A stretch of DNA of 64,000 bases from Janibacter alkaliphilus (lineage in GTDB: Bacteria; Actinomycetota; Actinomycetes; Actinomycetales; Dermatophilaceae): NCBI RefSeq assembly GCF_013408565.1, contig NZ_JACBZX010000001.1, positions 2,914,001 through 2,978,000 of the forward strand, given 5' to 3'. The position numbers were made by a program, and so were the translations under genes. The notes below the pieces were generated by a model, which searched no databases, was not told where the DNA came from, and saw nothing but the letters and a program-made list of their open reading frames with translations. Positions 36,720 to 49,589 of this stretch are shown here, piece after piece. The stretch's first letter is position 1. Each line of letters starts with the position of its first letter.

Positions 36720-38549
36720 TCAGCCCGTGCGTGTCGTCCGGCCGGCACGCTCCTGGCTGGCCTCCAGCAGCTCCTGGGCGTGGTCCAGGGCGGCGCCCTG
36801 GTCGTCGCCGCCCATCATCCGGGCGAGCTCGCGCAGCCGCTCCTCCCCCTCGACGGGTGCGATGTCGCTGGAGGTGACGTGCCCGTCGTCGGTCTTGCGC
36901 ACGACGAGGTGGCGGTCGGCGTGCGCGGCCACCTGCGCGAGGTGGGTGACCACGATCACCTGGCTGCTGCGGGCCAGCCGGGCCAGCCGGGCGCCCACGT
37001 CCAGGCCGGCGCGGCCGCCGACCCCGGCGTCGACCTCGTCGAAGACGAAGGTGGGTCGGGCCCCGGGTCCCGCTGCGCGGGCTGCTGCTGCGCGGGCGTC
37101 ACCGGTGCTGGCGTCGTCTGTGCCGGCCGCCCCGGCCCCGGCGGCGGCCACCTCGATGGCCAGCATGATCCGACTGAGCTCCCCCCCGCTCGCGGCGCGG
37201 GCGACGGTGCGCGGCGTGCTGCCGGGGTTGGCGGCGATGCGGATCTCGACGTGGTCGGCGCCCTCGGCGCCCACCCGCAGGTGACGGCCGTCCGGGGTGG
37301 CCAGGGCGAGCGGGTCGCCGTCGTCCGCGGTGTCCGGGGTCACCTCGATCTCGACACGGGCCTTGGGCATCGCCAGGGCAGCCAGCTCGGTGCAGATGGC
37401 GTCGGCCAGGGCCGTGGCGACCTGGGCGCGTCCGGCGCTGAGCCGGTCGACCGCCGTCGTGAGCCGGGCGGTCAGGACCTCGACCTCCTCGCGCAGGGCG
37501 TCGATCCGGGCGTCCGCCCCGGTGAGCCGGGTCAGCTGCTCACGGGCCTGGTCACGGTGGGCGAGGACCGCGTCGACGTCGGGGCCGTAGCGACGCACCA
37601 GGTCGGTGATCGCGGCCCGTCGGGCCTGCACCTCGCCCAGCCGCGCCGGGTCGACGTCGACGTCCGCGGCGTAGCTGCTGAGATCCGCGGCGACGTCGGC
37701 CGCCAGCACCCCGATCTCGGCGAGACGGTCGTGCAGCTCCTGCAGCCGGGGGTCGGGCGCGCTCACCGCAGCCAGCTCGGCGGTGGCGGCGGCCAGCTGA
37801 CCGACCACGTCGGCGCCGTCGAGGGCGTCCGGGTCGGAGAGTCGTCGGTGCGCGGTCCCGGTCGCGGCCTGCAGCTGCTCGGCGTGGGCAAGCCGGTCCT
37901 CGCTGGCGGCCAGCTCCTCGTCCTCGCCCGGGACGGGCTCGACGGCGTCGATCTGGGTCAGCTGGTGCTCCAGCCGGTCGATCTCCTGCATCCGGGAGCG
38001 CTCGTCGGCGACCAGTCCGGCGAGCTCGTCGGTGCTGGCTCGCCACCGCGCCACCAGGTCGGCCACCTTCGCCCGGGGCTCGTCGAGGTCGGCTGCGCCC
38101 ACGGCGTCCACCACCGCGCGGTGCTGGGCGGGGCGGGTGAGCCGCCACTGGTCCGCCTGCCCGTGCACCGCGACCAGGTCCTGCCCGAGCTCGGCCAGCA
38201 GACCGGCCGGCACCCGTCGGCCACCGACGTGCGCGCGGCTGCGCGCCCCGGCGGCCAGGGTGCGGGCCAGCAGCAGCTCGCCGGCCTCGACGTCGGCGCC
38301 GGCCTCCTGCGCCCGGACCAGCGCGGGGTGCCCCTCGGGCAGGTCGAGGTCGGCCTCGACGAGGGCGCTCTCGCTGCCGGCGCGCACCAGCTCGGCGTCG
38401 GCCTTGCCGCCGAGGACCAGGCTGAGCCCGGAGACGACCATGGTCTTGCCCGCGCCCGTCTCGCCGGTGACGACCGTCAGCCCGGGGTGCGGTTCGATCC
38501 GCGCCTCGTCGATCACCCCGAGGTCACGGATGTGCAGCTCGCGCAGCAC
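36720..38549 (-). CDS. recN: DNA repair protein RecN
   Basis: SMC-like ATPase for double-strand break repair. 609 residues from GTG at 38549 (VLRELHIRDLGVID). Walker A TGETGAGKTMVVSG is near residue 30, central coiled-coil segments occupy about 170-380 (Leu/Ala/Arg-rich heptads), and the ABC signature SGGELSRIMLAIE and Walker B PTFVFDEVDAGVGG are near the C-terminus. A low-complexity Ala/Thr/Gly insert (about 495-520) interrupts the signature and Walker B. Immediately downstream of nadK (1 bp between). Confidence 0.96.
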   Translation of the reverse strand: MLRELHIRDLGVIDEARIEPHPGLTVVTGETGAGKTMVVSGLSLVLGGKADAELVRAGSESALVEADLDLPEGHPALVRAQEAGADVEAGELLLARTLAAGARSRAHVGGRRVPAGLLAELGQDLVAVHGQADQWRLTRPAQHRAVVDAVGAADLDEPRAKVADLVARWRASTDELAGLVADERSRMQEIDRLEHQLTQIDAVEPVPGEDEELAASEDRLAHAEQLQAATGTAHRRLSDPDALDGADVVGQLAAATAELAAVSAPDPRLQELHDRLAEIGVLAADVAADLSSYAADVDVDPARLGEVQARRAAITDLVRRYGPDVDAVLAHRDQAREQLTRLTGADARIDALREEVEVLTARLTTAVDRLSAGRAQVATALADAICTELAALAMPKARVEIEVTPDTADDGDPLALATPDGRHLRVGAEGADHVEIRIAANPGSTPRTVARAASGGELSRIMLAIEVAAAGAGAAGTDDASTGDARAAAARAAGPGARPTFVFDEVDAGVGGRAGLDVGARLARLARSSQVIVVTHLAQVAAHADRHLVVRKTDDGHVTSSDIAPVEGEERLRELARMMGGDDQGAALDHAQELLEASQERAGRTTRTG

Positions 38550-38550
38550 G

Positions 38551-39465
38551 CTAGCCCTCCCGCTCCCCGGACCGGCGACCTCGCCAGCCGTCCACCGGCA
38601 GGTCGAACTTGGCCACCAGCCGGTCCGCGAAGGGTGAGCGGGTGAGCCGGGCCAGGCGCACCGGCTCGGCGGCACGGTGCACCTCGATGCGGGCGCCCGG
38701 GGGGAGGTCGACCGCTCGGCGCCCGTCGCACCACAGCACGCCGTGCCCCTCCGTGCCGGGCACGAGCTCGGCCGCGACCGCAGAGCGCGGACCGAGCACG
38801 AGCGGGCGGGCGAAGAGGGAGTGGGCGCTGATCGGCACCACGAGCACCGCCTCGACGTCGGGCCAGATCACCGGGCCGCCGGCGGAGAAGGCGTAGGCGG
38901 TGGAGCCCGTCGGCGTGGCCATGACCACACCGTCGCAGCCCCACGTGGACAGCGGCCGACCGTCGATCTCGAGGGTCAGCATGAGCATCCGCTCGCGCGA
39001 GGCCTTCTCGACGGTGACCTCGTTCAGGGCCCACGACCGGGCGACCTCGCGGCCGTCGATGGTGCCCACCACCTCCAGCGCCATCCGCTCCTCGACGTGG
39101 TAGGCGCGGTCCCGGATGTGCTCGACGGTCGCGTCCAGGTGCTCGCGCTCGGCCTCGGCGAGGAAGCCGACGTGCCCCAGGTTCACCCCGAGGACCGGCA
39201 CGCCGCTGCCACGGGCGAGCTCGGCGCCGCGAAGGATGGTGCCGTCGCCACCGAGCACGACGACGAGCTCGGCGCCGCGGGTGGCCTGCGCGTCGGTGGT
39301 GACGGCCGGGTGCTCGCCGAGGGCGGTGCCCTCGAGCTCGCCCGGCGGGATGACCACCTCGAGGCCGGCGCCGGAGAGCCGCTCGGCGACGTCGACGGCC
39401 ACGTCGACGGCCTCCGGGCGACCAGGGTGCGCGACCAGCACGACGCGCCGTTGTCCCTCGGTCAC
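38551..39465 (-). CDS. nadK: NAD kinase
   Basis: ATP (or polyphosphate)-dependent phosphorylation of NAD to NADP. 304 residues: GGDGTILRGAEL with the catalytic Asp, NLGHVGFLAEAE, NEVTVEKASRERML, and TPTGSTAYAFSAGGP. GTG at 39465 overlaps the tlyA stop (GTGA). tlyA-nadK-recN is a widely conserved actinobacterial order. Confidence 0.97.
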   Translation of the reverse strand: MTEGQRRVVLVAHPGRPEAVDVAVDVAERLSGAGLEVVIPPGELEGTALGEHPAVTTDAQATRGAELVVVLGGDGTILRGAELARGSGVPVLGVNLGHVGFLAEAEREHLDATVEHIRDRAYHVEERMALEVVGTIDGREVARSWALNEVTVEKASRERMLMLTLEIDGRPLSTWGCDGVVMATPTGSTAYAFSAGGPVIWPDVEAVLVVPISAHSLFARPLVLGPRSAVAAELVPGTEGHGVLWCDGRRAVDLPPGARIEVHRAAEPVRLARLTRSPFADRLVAKFDLPVDGWRGRRSGEREG

Positions 39466-40334
39466 TGCTCCTCCTCCAGGATGAGGTCGTCGACGGTCCT
39501 GACCAGAGCCTGCCACGAGAGGCCGACAGCCGATGCGCGGGTGGCGTGCACGAGGTACTCGCGGTTGCCCTCGCCACCGGTGACCCGGCTGGGCAGCACG
39601 GCCAGCACCGCCAGGCCGCGGTCGGTGATCTCCTGCAGCACGCCGATCAGCGCCCCGCGGCGGTGCGCGGCGGAGCGCACCACGCCGCGTCGCCCGAGAC
39701 CGTGCCGGCCGACCTCGAACTGCGGCTTCACGAGCAGCACCGCCTCGCCACCGTCGCGGACGAGGTCGTGGATCTCGTCGAGCACCAGGCGCAACGAGAT
39801 GAAGCTGAGGTCGGCGACCACGAGGTCGAAGGGCCCCCCGACCGCCTCGGGCCGCAGCCCGCGCAGGGTGGTCCCGCTGCGCTCCACGACCCTGGGGTCG
39901 TCTCGCAGGGCGGGCACCAGCTGGTCGTGGCCGACATCCAGGGCCACCACCTCGCGCGCGCCCCGCTGCAGCAGCACCTGGGTGAAGCCTCCGGTCGAGG
40001 CACCCAGATCGATGCAGCGCCGGTCGGTGACGTGCGGGCCGTTCGTCCCGAGCTCGGTGAGCGCCGCGTCGAGCTTCCCGGCGGCCCGGCCGACCCATCC
40101 GGGCCCGTCTGCGGTGACCGTCAGGCGCTCGTGCGGGGCGACCGGAGTGGCGGGCTTGCGCAGCACGGCGCCGTCCAGGGTGACCTGGCCGGCGCGGAGC
40201 AGCTCACCAGCGTGCCCCCGGCTGCGGGCCAGCCCGCGACGGACCAGGGCGCGGTCGACCCGCTCCGGCTCGCCTCCCTCCGGCTCGCTCCCCTCGGCCA
40301 CGGGCTCGCCGGGCTGAGCCTCAGGCTCGCCCAC
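39462..40334 (-). CDS. tlyA: TlyA family rRNA 2'-O-methyltransferase
   Basis: S4 RNA-binding domain (RVDRALVRRGLARSR...GQVTLDGAV) followed by a Rossmann methyltransferase (CIDLGASTGGFTQVLLQRG, VALDVGHDQL, DLSFISLRLVLDEI, LLVKPQFEVGR). In mycobacteria TlyA methylates C1409 of 16S and C1920 of 23S rRNA and determines capreomycin sensitivity. GTG at 40334 lies one base after the stop of the small upstream gene; the first 25 residues are Glu/Pro/Gly-rich and a later GTG at VDRALV is possible. 290 residues. Confidence 0.94.
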   Translation of the reverse strand: MGEPEAQPGEPVAEGSEPEGGEPERVDRALVRRGLARSRGHAGELLRAGQVTLDGAVLRKPATPVAPHERLTVTADGPGWVGRAAGKLDAALTELGTNGPHVTDRRCIDLGASTGGFTQVLLQRGAREVVALDVGHDQLVPALRDDPRVVERSGTTLRGLRPEAVGGPFDLVVADLSFISLRLVLDEIHDLVRDGGEAVLLVKPQFEVGRHGLGRRGVVRSAAHRRGALIGVLQEITDRGLAVLAVLPSRVTGGEGNREYLVHATRASAVGLSWQALVRTVDDLILEEEQ

Positions 40335-40335
40335 C

Positions 40336-40614
40336 TCAGCTGCCGAGATCGTCCAGGCGTGCCTGGAGGGTGCGGTGCAGCTGTTCTCCGCTGCCGGCGA
40401 CGCTCTCCAGGTCGTCGGCCTGAGCCAGCTCCCGGGTGGCGGCGTCGATAACCAGGTCTCCGGTCGCCGGTGCGGGCGGACGGTCCGCCGCGGCATCGTC
40501 GTGCTGAGCGGCCTGGTCATGGCTGGCGATCTGGTCGCGTTCGGGCTTCGACGGCGCGTCCGGGGCGACGTGACCTTCCGTGGCGCTGCCCGAGGGACGC
40601 GGAGTCTGGCTCAT
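40336..40614 (-). CDS. small conserved hypothetical protein upstream of tlyA
   Basis: 92 residues. Residues about 1-48 are hydrophilic and Asp/Pro/Ala-rich; the C-terminal part (DLVIDAATRELAQADDLESV...EQLHRTLQARLDDL) is helical and resembles the short protein found before tlyA in other actinobacteria (position of Rv1693). No function known. ATG at 40614 overlaps the previous gene's stop (ATGA) and its own stop is one base before the tlyA start, so it is clearly translated within the operon. Confidence 0.8.
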   Translation of the reverse strand: MSQTPRPSGSATEGHVAPDAPSKPERDQIASHDQAAQHDDAAADRPPAPATGDLVIDAATRELAQADDLESVAGSGEQLHRTLQARLDDLGS

Positions 40615-41387
40615 GCCTCGTTGCCCGACGGCGGCTCGACCGAGGTCATCTGCTCGGGTCCGCGCGTGCTCGCACCGGCCGGAGCGGTGGCAGCGCCGGC
40701 CGTGCGGGACCGGCCCGTCGTGGCGGTGGCCGTGCCGGTCGTCGCCGCGCCGGTCTGCTTCGCGGCACCGGCCTTCGTGGCGGTGCCCGTCTTCTTCGCC
40801 GTGCCCGTCTTCTTCGCCGTGCTCGCCTTCTTGGCAGTGCTCGCCTTCTTGGCGGTGCCCGTCTTCTTCGCGGTGCTCGCCTTCTTAGCCGTGCCCGTCT
40901 TCTTCGCGGTGCCCGTCTTCTTCGCGGTGCTCGCCTTCTTCGCCGTGCCCGTCTTCTTCGCGGTGCCGGCGTTCTTGGCGGTGCCGGCGTTCTTGGCGGT
41001 GCTCGCCTTCTTAGCCGTGCCGGCCTTCGTGGCGGTGCTCGCCTTCTTCGCCGTGCCGGCCTTCTTCGCCGTAGCCACCTTCTTCGTAGCGGCATGCGAC
41101 GTCTTCGCCGCGGCCGTCGTCGCGGGGCTCGTCGGCGCTCCTGCCGGGGTCGCCCTCGCTGCCGACGACTCCCCGGTGGGCGCCGCCTCGTGGGCGCGCA
41201 GCGCCGCGCTCCCGGCGCCCAGGTCTCCCACCTCTTCGTCCGGCCACGCCCGACGGCCCTCGGGGCTCTCGGTATCCGCGCCGGCGACCACGAGGGTGTC
41301 GACGAGCTGGACGACCTCGAGCGTCCGGGTCAGGGTGGCCTGGGTCAGCGAGAGACCCAGGTGAAGCATGGTGCGCAGGGGGTCCAC
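40611..41387 (-). CDS. lysine/alanine/threonine hexapeptide-repeat protein (histone H1-like tail)
   Basis: 258 residues from GTG at 41387. The N-terminal 35 residues (PLRTMLHLGLSLTQATL...VVQLVDTLVV) form a conserved-looking amphipathic helix region, followed by an acidic/Ala-rich linker. From about residue 100 to 214 there are about 19 copies of [AT]-[GS]-T-A-K-K with few changes, like the basic tails of histone H1-type proteins or mycobacterial HupB. A Thr/Ala/Gly tail follows. It may bind DNA, RNA or polyanionic cell-wall polymers; none is shown. Coupled to the next gene (ATGA) and 40 bp after the HAD gene. Confidence 0.8.
   Translation of the reverse strand: MDPLRTMLHLGLSLTQATLTRTLEVVQLVDTLVVAGADTESPEGRRAWPDEEVGDLGAGSAALRAHEAAPTGESSAARATPAGAPTSPATTAAAKTSHAATKKVATAKKAGTAKKASTATKAGTAKKASTAKNAGTAKNAGTAKKTGTAKKASTAKKTGTAKKTGTAKKASTAKKTGTAKKASTAKKASTAKKTGTAKKTGTATKAGAAKQTGAATTGTATATTGRSRTAGAATAPAGASTRGPEQMTSVEPPSGNEA
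40747..41088 (-). repeat. 18-bp tandem repeat (about 19 copies) coding TAKK hexapeptides
   Basis: The period is 18 bp throughout (for example units at 40783-40800 and 41071-41088), with most changes in the first two codons of each hexapeptide and in synonymous third positions. Such a run is prone to slippage in whole codon steps, so copy number should vary between strains without frameshift. Confidence 0.85.
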
Positions 41388-41427
41388 GATCGGTTCACCT
41401 TTCGTCGGTCGCGCCACGGTATCGCGC

Positions 41428-42420
41428 TCAGCGCGCGTCGCCGGGAGCCACCAGCCGTCCCGCCTGCTCCGGATCGATCGATCCGTCGTCGACGGCGCTC
41501 CAGACCGCGTCGAGGGCGGCACGCGCGCGGTCGATCCCCGACCCCTCGGACACCAGCTGCGGGCCGTCGATGATCCGTGCCCGGGCCTCGCCCCGGACGA
41601 ACCAGTCCCCGTCCCGGCCGGCCTCGGGGTAGGGCTCCAGCAGACCGCGAAGGTCTCGCAGGACATGGCCCGGCCGCATCGCGGGATCGGCCGAGGCTGC
41701 GTCGGTGACCCCGTGGACGCCGGTGAGGACCAGCGCCGACGGAGTGCCCGCGGCGCTGCCCCCGGCGATGTCGGTCTCCAGCCGGTCCCCGATCGCGAGC
41801 ACGTCGCCCGGATCAGCACCCAGCCGGTCGGCAGCCAGCAGGTACATCGGCGCGTGCGGCTTCCCGATGACCTCGGGCAGCACGTCGACGGCCGCCCCCA
41901 CAGCCCGGACCAACGAGCCGTTGCCGGGCGTCTGGCCGCGGTCTGTCGGCAGGGTGAGGTCGTCGTTGGTGGCGACCCAGCGAGCCCCGCCCTGGATAGC
42001 GATGGCCGCCTCGGCCAGGTCACGGGCGGTGACATCCGGCCCGTAGCCCTGGACGACCGCCGCGCACCCGGGATCACCCGGCTCGCAGACGCGCACGCCG
42101 TGCTCCCGCAGCGCGGCAGCGACCCCGGGACCACCGACCGGCAGGACGGCGTCCTCCGGCGACAACCGCTCGGCGAGCCAGGCCGCAGCAGCGACCGAGG
42201 AGGTGACCACGTCCTCGTCACGCAGGCTCAGGCCGAGACGACGCAGGTGCTGCGCCACCTCCTGCGGAGGTCGAGAGGCGTTGTTCGTGGCGTAGACGAC
42301 CGGCACACCCGCGGCCGACAGCGACTCCACGGCGTGCTCGACCGCCGGCTCGCCGGCGTAGACCACGCCGTCGAGGTCGCAGATGAGCCCGCGATAGCGT
42401 GCGACCAGGGCCTGGGTCAC
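41428..42420 (-). CDS. HAD superfamily phosphatase (NagD-like)
   Basis: 330 residues. Motif I GLICDLDGVVYAG (nucleophile Asp), motif II VVYATNNASR, Lys of motif III in GKPHAPMYLL, motif IV VLAIGDRLETDIAGG; the C2 cap between motifs II and III places it in the NagD/PGP subfamily. GTG at 42420 overlaps the TPR gene stop (GTGA). The TPR-HAD-...-tlyA order matches Rv1691-Rv1694. The C-terminal about 75 residues after the HAD core form an extra helical segment (DPEQAGRLVAPG). Natural substrate unknown. Confidence 0.93.
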   Translation of the reverse strand: MTQALVARYRGLICDLDGVVYAGEPAVEHAVESLSAAGVPVVYATNNASRPPQEVAQHLRRLGLSLRDEDVVTSSVAAAAWLAERLSPEDAVLPVGGPGVAAALREHGVRVCEPGDPGCAAVVQGYGPDVTARDLAEAAIAIQGGARWVATNDDLTLPTDRGQTPGNGSLVRAVGAAVDVLPEVIGKPHAPMYLLAADRLGADPGDVLAIGDRLETDIAGGSAAGTPSALVLTGVHGVTDAASADPAMRPGHVLRDLRGLLEPYPEAGRDGDWFVRGEARARIIDGPQLVSEGSGIDRARAALDAVWSAVDDGSIDPEQAGRLVAPGDAR

Positions 42421-43568
42421 GCCGGCTCGTCCCGCCCGCCGACCGGCTCGTCGTCCCGACCGGGCATCGGCTCGTCGTCCCGACCGGGCATCGGCTCGCT
42501 CTCCTCGGACGGCGCCACGACGACGCCGTCGAGCTCGTCCAGGCGCTCCGCCGCATCGGTCTCGCCGTCGGCGTCCGCCGCGGCCGCCCGGCCGAACCAC
42601 TCCCGGGCCTCGTCACGTCGGCCGGCGTCGAGCAGCGCGTCGGCGTAGGCGTACCAGAGCCGCCCTGCCCAGGGCTTGCCCGACGCCTTGCCCACACGTC
42701 CCTGCAGCGCCAGCGCGGCTGCCTCGGCCTGGCCCATGTCTCGTCGGATCCCGGAGCCGACGATGAGCAGCTCCATCTGCTCCTCGGCGCCGAGGTCCTG
42801 CGCCTCGCGTGAGCCGAGCAGCTCCAGGGCCCGCTCGGGACGCCCGAGCCCGCGCTCGCAGTCGACCATCAGCGGCAGCAGGTGGGAGGACCCGGTGAGC
42901 CGTCGCACCGTGCGGAACTCCGTGAGGGCCCGCGCGTAGTCCCCTGCCCGATAGGCCACGAAGCCGAGCGCCTCCCTGGCGGCAGGGACCCGCCCCGCCC
43001 GCCGGGCCGCCGTCTCGGCGTGCGCCATCGCTCCGTCGAGGTCGTCGACCTCGAGCAGCGCAGCGACCATCACCAGGTGCTTGGCCACGCCGTCAGCGTT
43101 CTCCTTGCTCAGCGTGCGCAGCTGCTGCCGCACCGACCGGTCGAGCTCGTCACCGGTGACGTCGTCGGCGATCGCCGGCTCGGGGCGACGGCCCTGCTTC
43201 GGCACCAGCCGGGGACCGCTGTCCTCGGCACGCTCACGGCCACCCCGCGACGGACGATCGCCCGAGCCCGCCGACCCTGGGCGCCGGTCCGACCCGTCGC
43301 GCCCACGCTCCGCGCCGCGACGGTCCTGCCCTGACCGGTGTCCCCCGGGGCGCCCCTGGCGATCACCACCGCGCCCCCCAGCACGTCCATCCGCGCGTCG
43401 ATCACCCGCGGGTCGACCGCCACCCGGCCCAGAGCCCGGACCCCGGCCTCCGCGCGACGGTCCGCCACCGTCGCCACGACGACCGGGCGAACCCTCTCCG
43501 TCACCGCGGCGTCCCGTCTCGCCTGCATCGTTCACCGTCTGCTCCTCACGCATCGCACAGGTGGCCAC
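42417..43568 (-). CDS. tetratricopeptide repeat protein with RGG-rich disordered N-terminus
   Basis: 383 residues. About residues 15-125 are Arg/Gly/Asp-rich (GRRGDG, SRGGRGPG, GGRGGDRQG), surely disordered; the remaining half is helical and built from TPR-like pairs (KHLVMVAALLEVDDLDGAMAHAETAAR, ALGFVAYRAGDYARALTEF). Homologous in position to Rv1691. Start uncertain: ATG at 43568, ATG at 43553 and GTG at 43535 are all possible. First gene of the long train ending in ychJ, it follows the rrn terminator, so the promoter must lie within 43569-43655 or transcription reads through. Confidence 0.82.
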   Translation of the reverse strand: MATCAMREEQTVNDAGETGRRGDGEGSPGRRGDGGGPSRGGRGPGSGPGGGRPAGDRRADGRAGGRGGDRQGRPGGHRSGQDRRGAERGRDGSDRRPGSAGSGDRPSRGGRERAEDSGPRLVPKQGRRPEPAIADDVTGDELDRSVRQQLRTLSKENADGVAKHLVMVAALLEVDDLDGAMAHAETAARRAGRVPAAREALGFVAYRAGDYARALTEFRTVRRLTGSSHLLPLMVDCERGLGRPERALELLGSREAQDLGAEEQMELLIVGSGIRRDMGQAEAAALALQGRVGKASGKPWAGRLWYAYADALLDAGRRDEAREWFGRAAAADADGETDAAERLDELDGVVVAPSEESEPMPGRDDEPMPGRDDEPVGGRDEPA

Positions 43569-43654
43569 CGCCGTCGCCAGCCTCCCACGAGAGGGCTCAC
43601 GGTCCGGCTCTGGACCGCACCACTGCTCCCTGGGCGGCCGGCACGAACGACCCC

Positions 43655-43693
43655 AGAAACCAAGAAACGCCCTGCTCGATAACTCGAGAGGGC
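43655..43693 (-). terminator. rho-independent terminator of the rrn operon
   Basis: On the minus strand GCCCT-CTCGA, loop GTTA, TCGAG-C-AGGGC (43693 to 43669), a 10-bp stem with one bulge, is followed by GTTTCTTGGTTTCTG. It lies just after the 5S rRNA and ahead of the TPR gene. Confidence 0.8.
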
Positions 43694-43707
43694 GAATCTT
43701 GAAAGTA

Positions 43708-43827
43708 TGTCCGGCTGCGTCCTACTCTCCCACACCGTCACCAGTGCAGTACCATCGGCGCTGAAGGGCTTAGCTTCCGGGTTCGGAATGGAGCCGGGCG
43801 TTTCCCCTTCGCTATGACAGCCGAAAC
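43708..43827 (-). rRNA. rrf: 5S ribosomal RNA
   Basis: On the minus strand it begins GTTTCGGCTGTCATAGCG, contains the conserved CGAACCCGGAAGCTAAGCCC and GATGGTACTGC stretches and GGGAGAGTAGG before the 3' strand that pairs with the 5' end. About 120 nt; ends are estimated from the terminal helix. Confidence 0.95.
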
Positions 43828-43864
43828 TCTATGGAGATATCAGTGCTCCCGACCGTATCTCGGG

Positions 43865-43888
43865 AACTGCACAGTGGACGCGAACATC
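43865..43888 (-). other. 3' strand of the 23S rRNA processing stalk
   Basis: In the 23S-5S spacer. The transcript here is complementary in 22 of 24 positions to the ITS sequence at 47015-47038 on the other side of 23S. The two would pair into the long stalk cut by RNase III. Confidence 0.75.
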
Positions 43889-43916
43889 AGAATCGAAAAG
43901 ATTATGTGTGTATCAA

Positions 43917-48874
<4,958 letters not shown>

Positions 48875-49074
48875 TTCAGCTCCCACCAGCCGAGGCCAGC
48901 AGGAAACTTGTCACCCATAAGAGGGTTGATTCACTGGCTGAGCAAGAACAACTAGCTTTTGCTAGATGATCGTTGTCAACCAAAGGATTTTCGTGCGATG
49001 TCGACGTCGATCCCGGTCAGGTGACCGAGATGTCGTGCCGACCTCGCGACGAGGTTATTGGCATCGATTTTTGA

Positions 49075-49098
49075 CACGCTGTTGAGTTCTCAAGGTTC
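49075..49098 (-). promoter_or_regulatory. conserved rRNA leader element (antitermination/boxA-like)
   Basis: GAACCTTGAGAACTCAACAG CGTG on the transcript strand. The TTGAGAACT core recurs in the ITS at 47035-47043. Elements of this kind occur in the leader and spacer of actinobacterial rrn operons, where Nus-factor antitermination is assumed. Confidence 0.55.
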
Positions 49099-49150
49099 GG
49101 ACGCGCACCTCTGCTCAACCCTGCGGGCTGTGCTTCGGGGCAACTTCTCC

Positions 49151-49179
49151 AAGGTACCTTCACCATGCTTGGGCGTCAA
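49151..49179 (-). promoter_or_regulatory. rrn promoter, proximal (TTGACG-N17-TACCTT)
   Basis: On the minus strand TTGACG (49179-49174) and TACCTT (49156-49151) with an ideal 17-bp spacer; the best sigma-A type promoter in the window, reading into 16S. Confidence 0.8.
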
Positions 49180-49245
49180 CTCCGTGATCCGCTTTCAGAG
49201 CGGCCGGACGATGATCGCGCTTGGATCGGTGTCGGTGTGGTTCCC

Positions 49246-49275
49246 ACGGTAGCAGCGGGGCTGCTCCGGCTCCAA
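49246..49275 (-). promoter_or_regulatory. rrn promoter candidate, middle (TTGGAG-N18-TACCGT)
   Basis: TTGGAG (49275-49270) and TACCGT (49251-49246), 18-bp spacer, about 95 bp upstream of the proximal promoter. Confidence 0.5.
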
Positions 49276-49504
49276 ACCGTGTCTCGGTGGCTCGTGGCCG
49301 CCTCGACAGTGCCGCGATCCTGGGATCGTGGCGCACCATCCGGGCTGCTGCCCTTCGGTGCTCGGCCAACCGTAGCAGCAGCTGCGCTGTGCTCCGGACC
49401 GACCGGTCTGGGTGGGAGTCAGCTCGCGGGACCGGCCTACTTGGTGCAACCCGACAAGGGCTGCCACTTGGTGTCCGTTCCTCCCTCTCGGGCTGACGTC
49501 GTAG

Positions 49505-49534
49505 ACATTAGATCACCGTCCCGCCCCGTGCCAA
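49505..49534 (-). promoter_or_regulatory. rrn promoter candidate, distal (TTGGCA-N18-TAATGT)
   Basis: TTGGCA (49534-49529) and TAATGT (49510-49505), 18-bp spacer, about 55 bp after the tyrS stop. It would give a 16S leader of about 620 nt. Confidence 0.5.
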
Positions 49535-49589
49535 ATCGGCTCCTGGGCAGGGGCCTCGAGCCCCCGCCCCTCGGCCGTGAAGGGCGAGG

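Larger units (their letters stand above)
48875..49589 (-). promoter_or_regulatory. rrn leader and promoter region (715 bp)
   Basis: No coding sequence. From tyrS towards 16S (minus strand) it contains three promoter-like pairs (listed separately), the antitermination-like element at 49075-49098, and a hairpin around 48950-48980 (CTAGCAAAAGCTAG core). The length of leader after the last promoter is about 270 nt. Confidence 0.8.
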
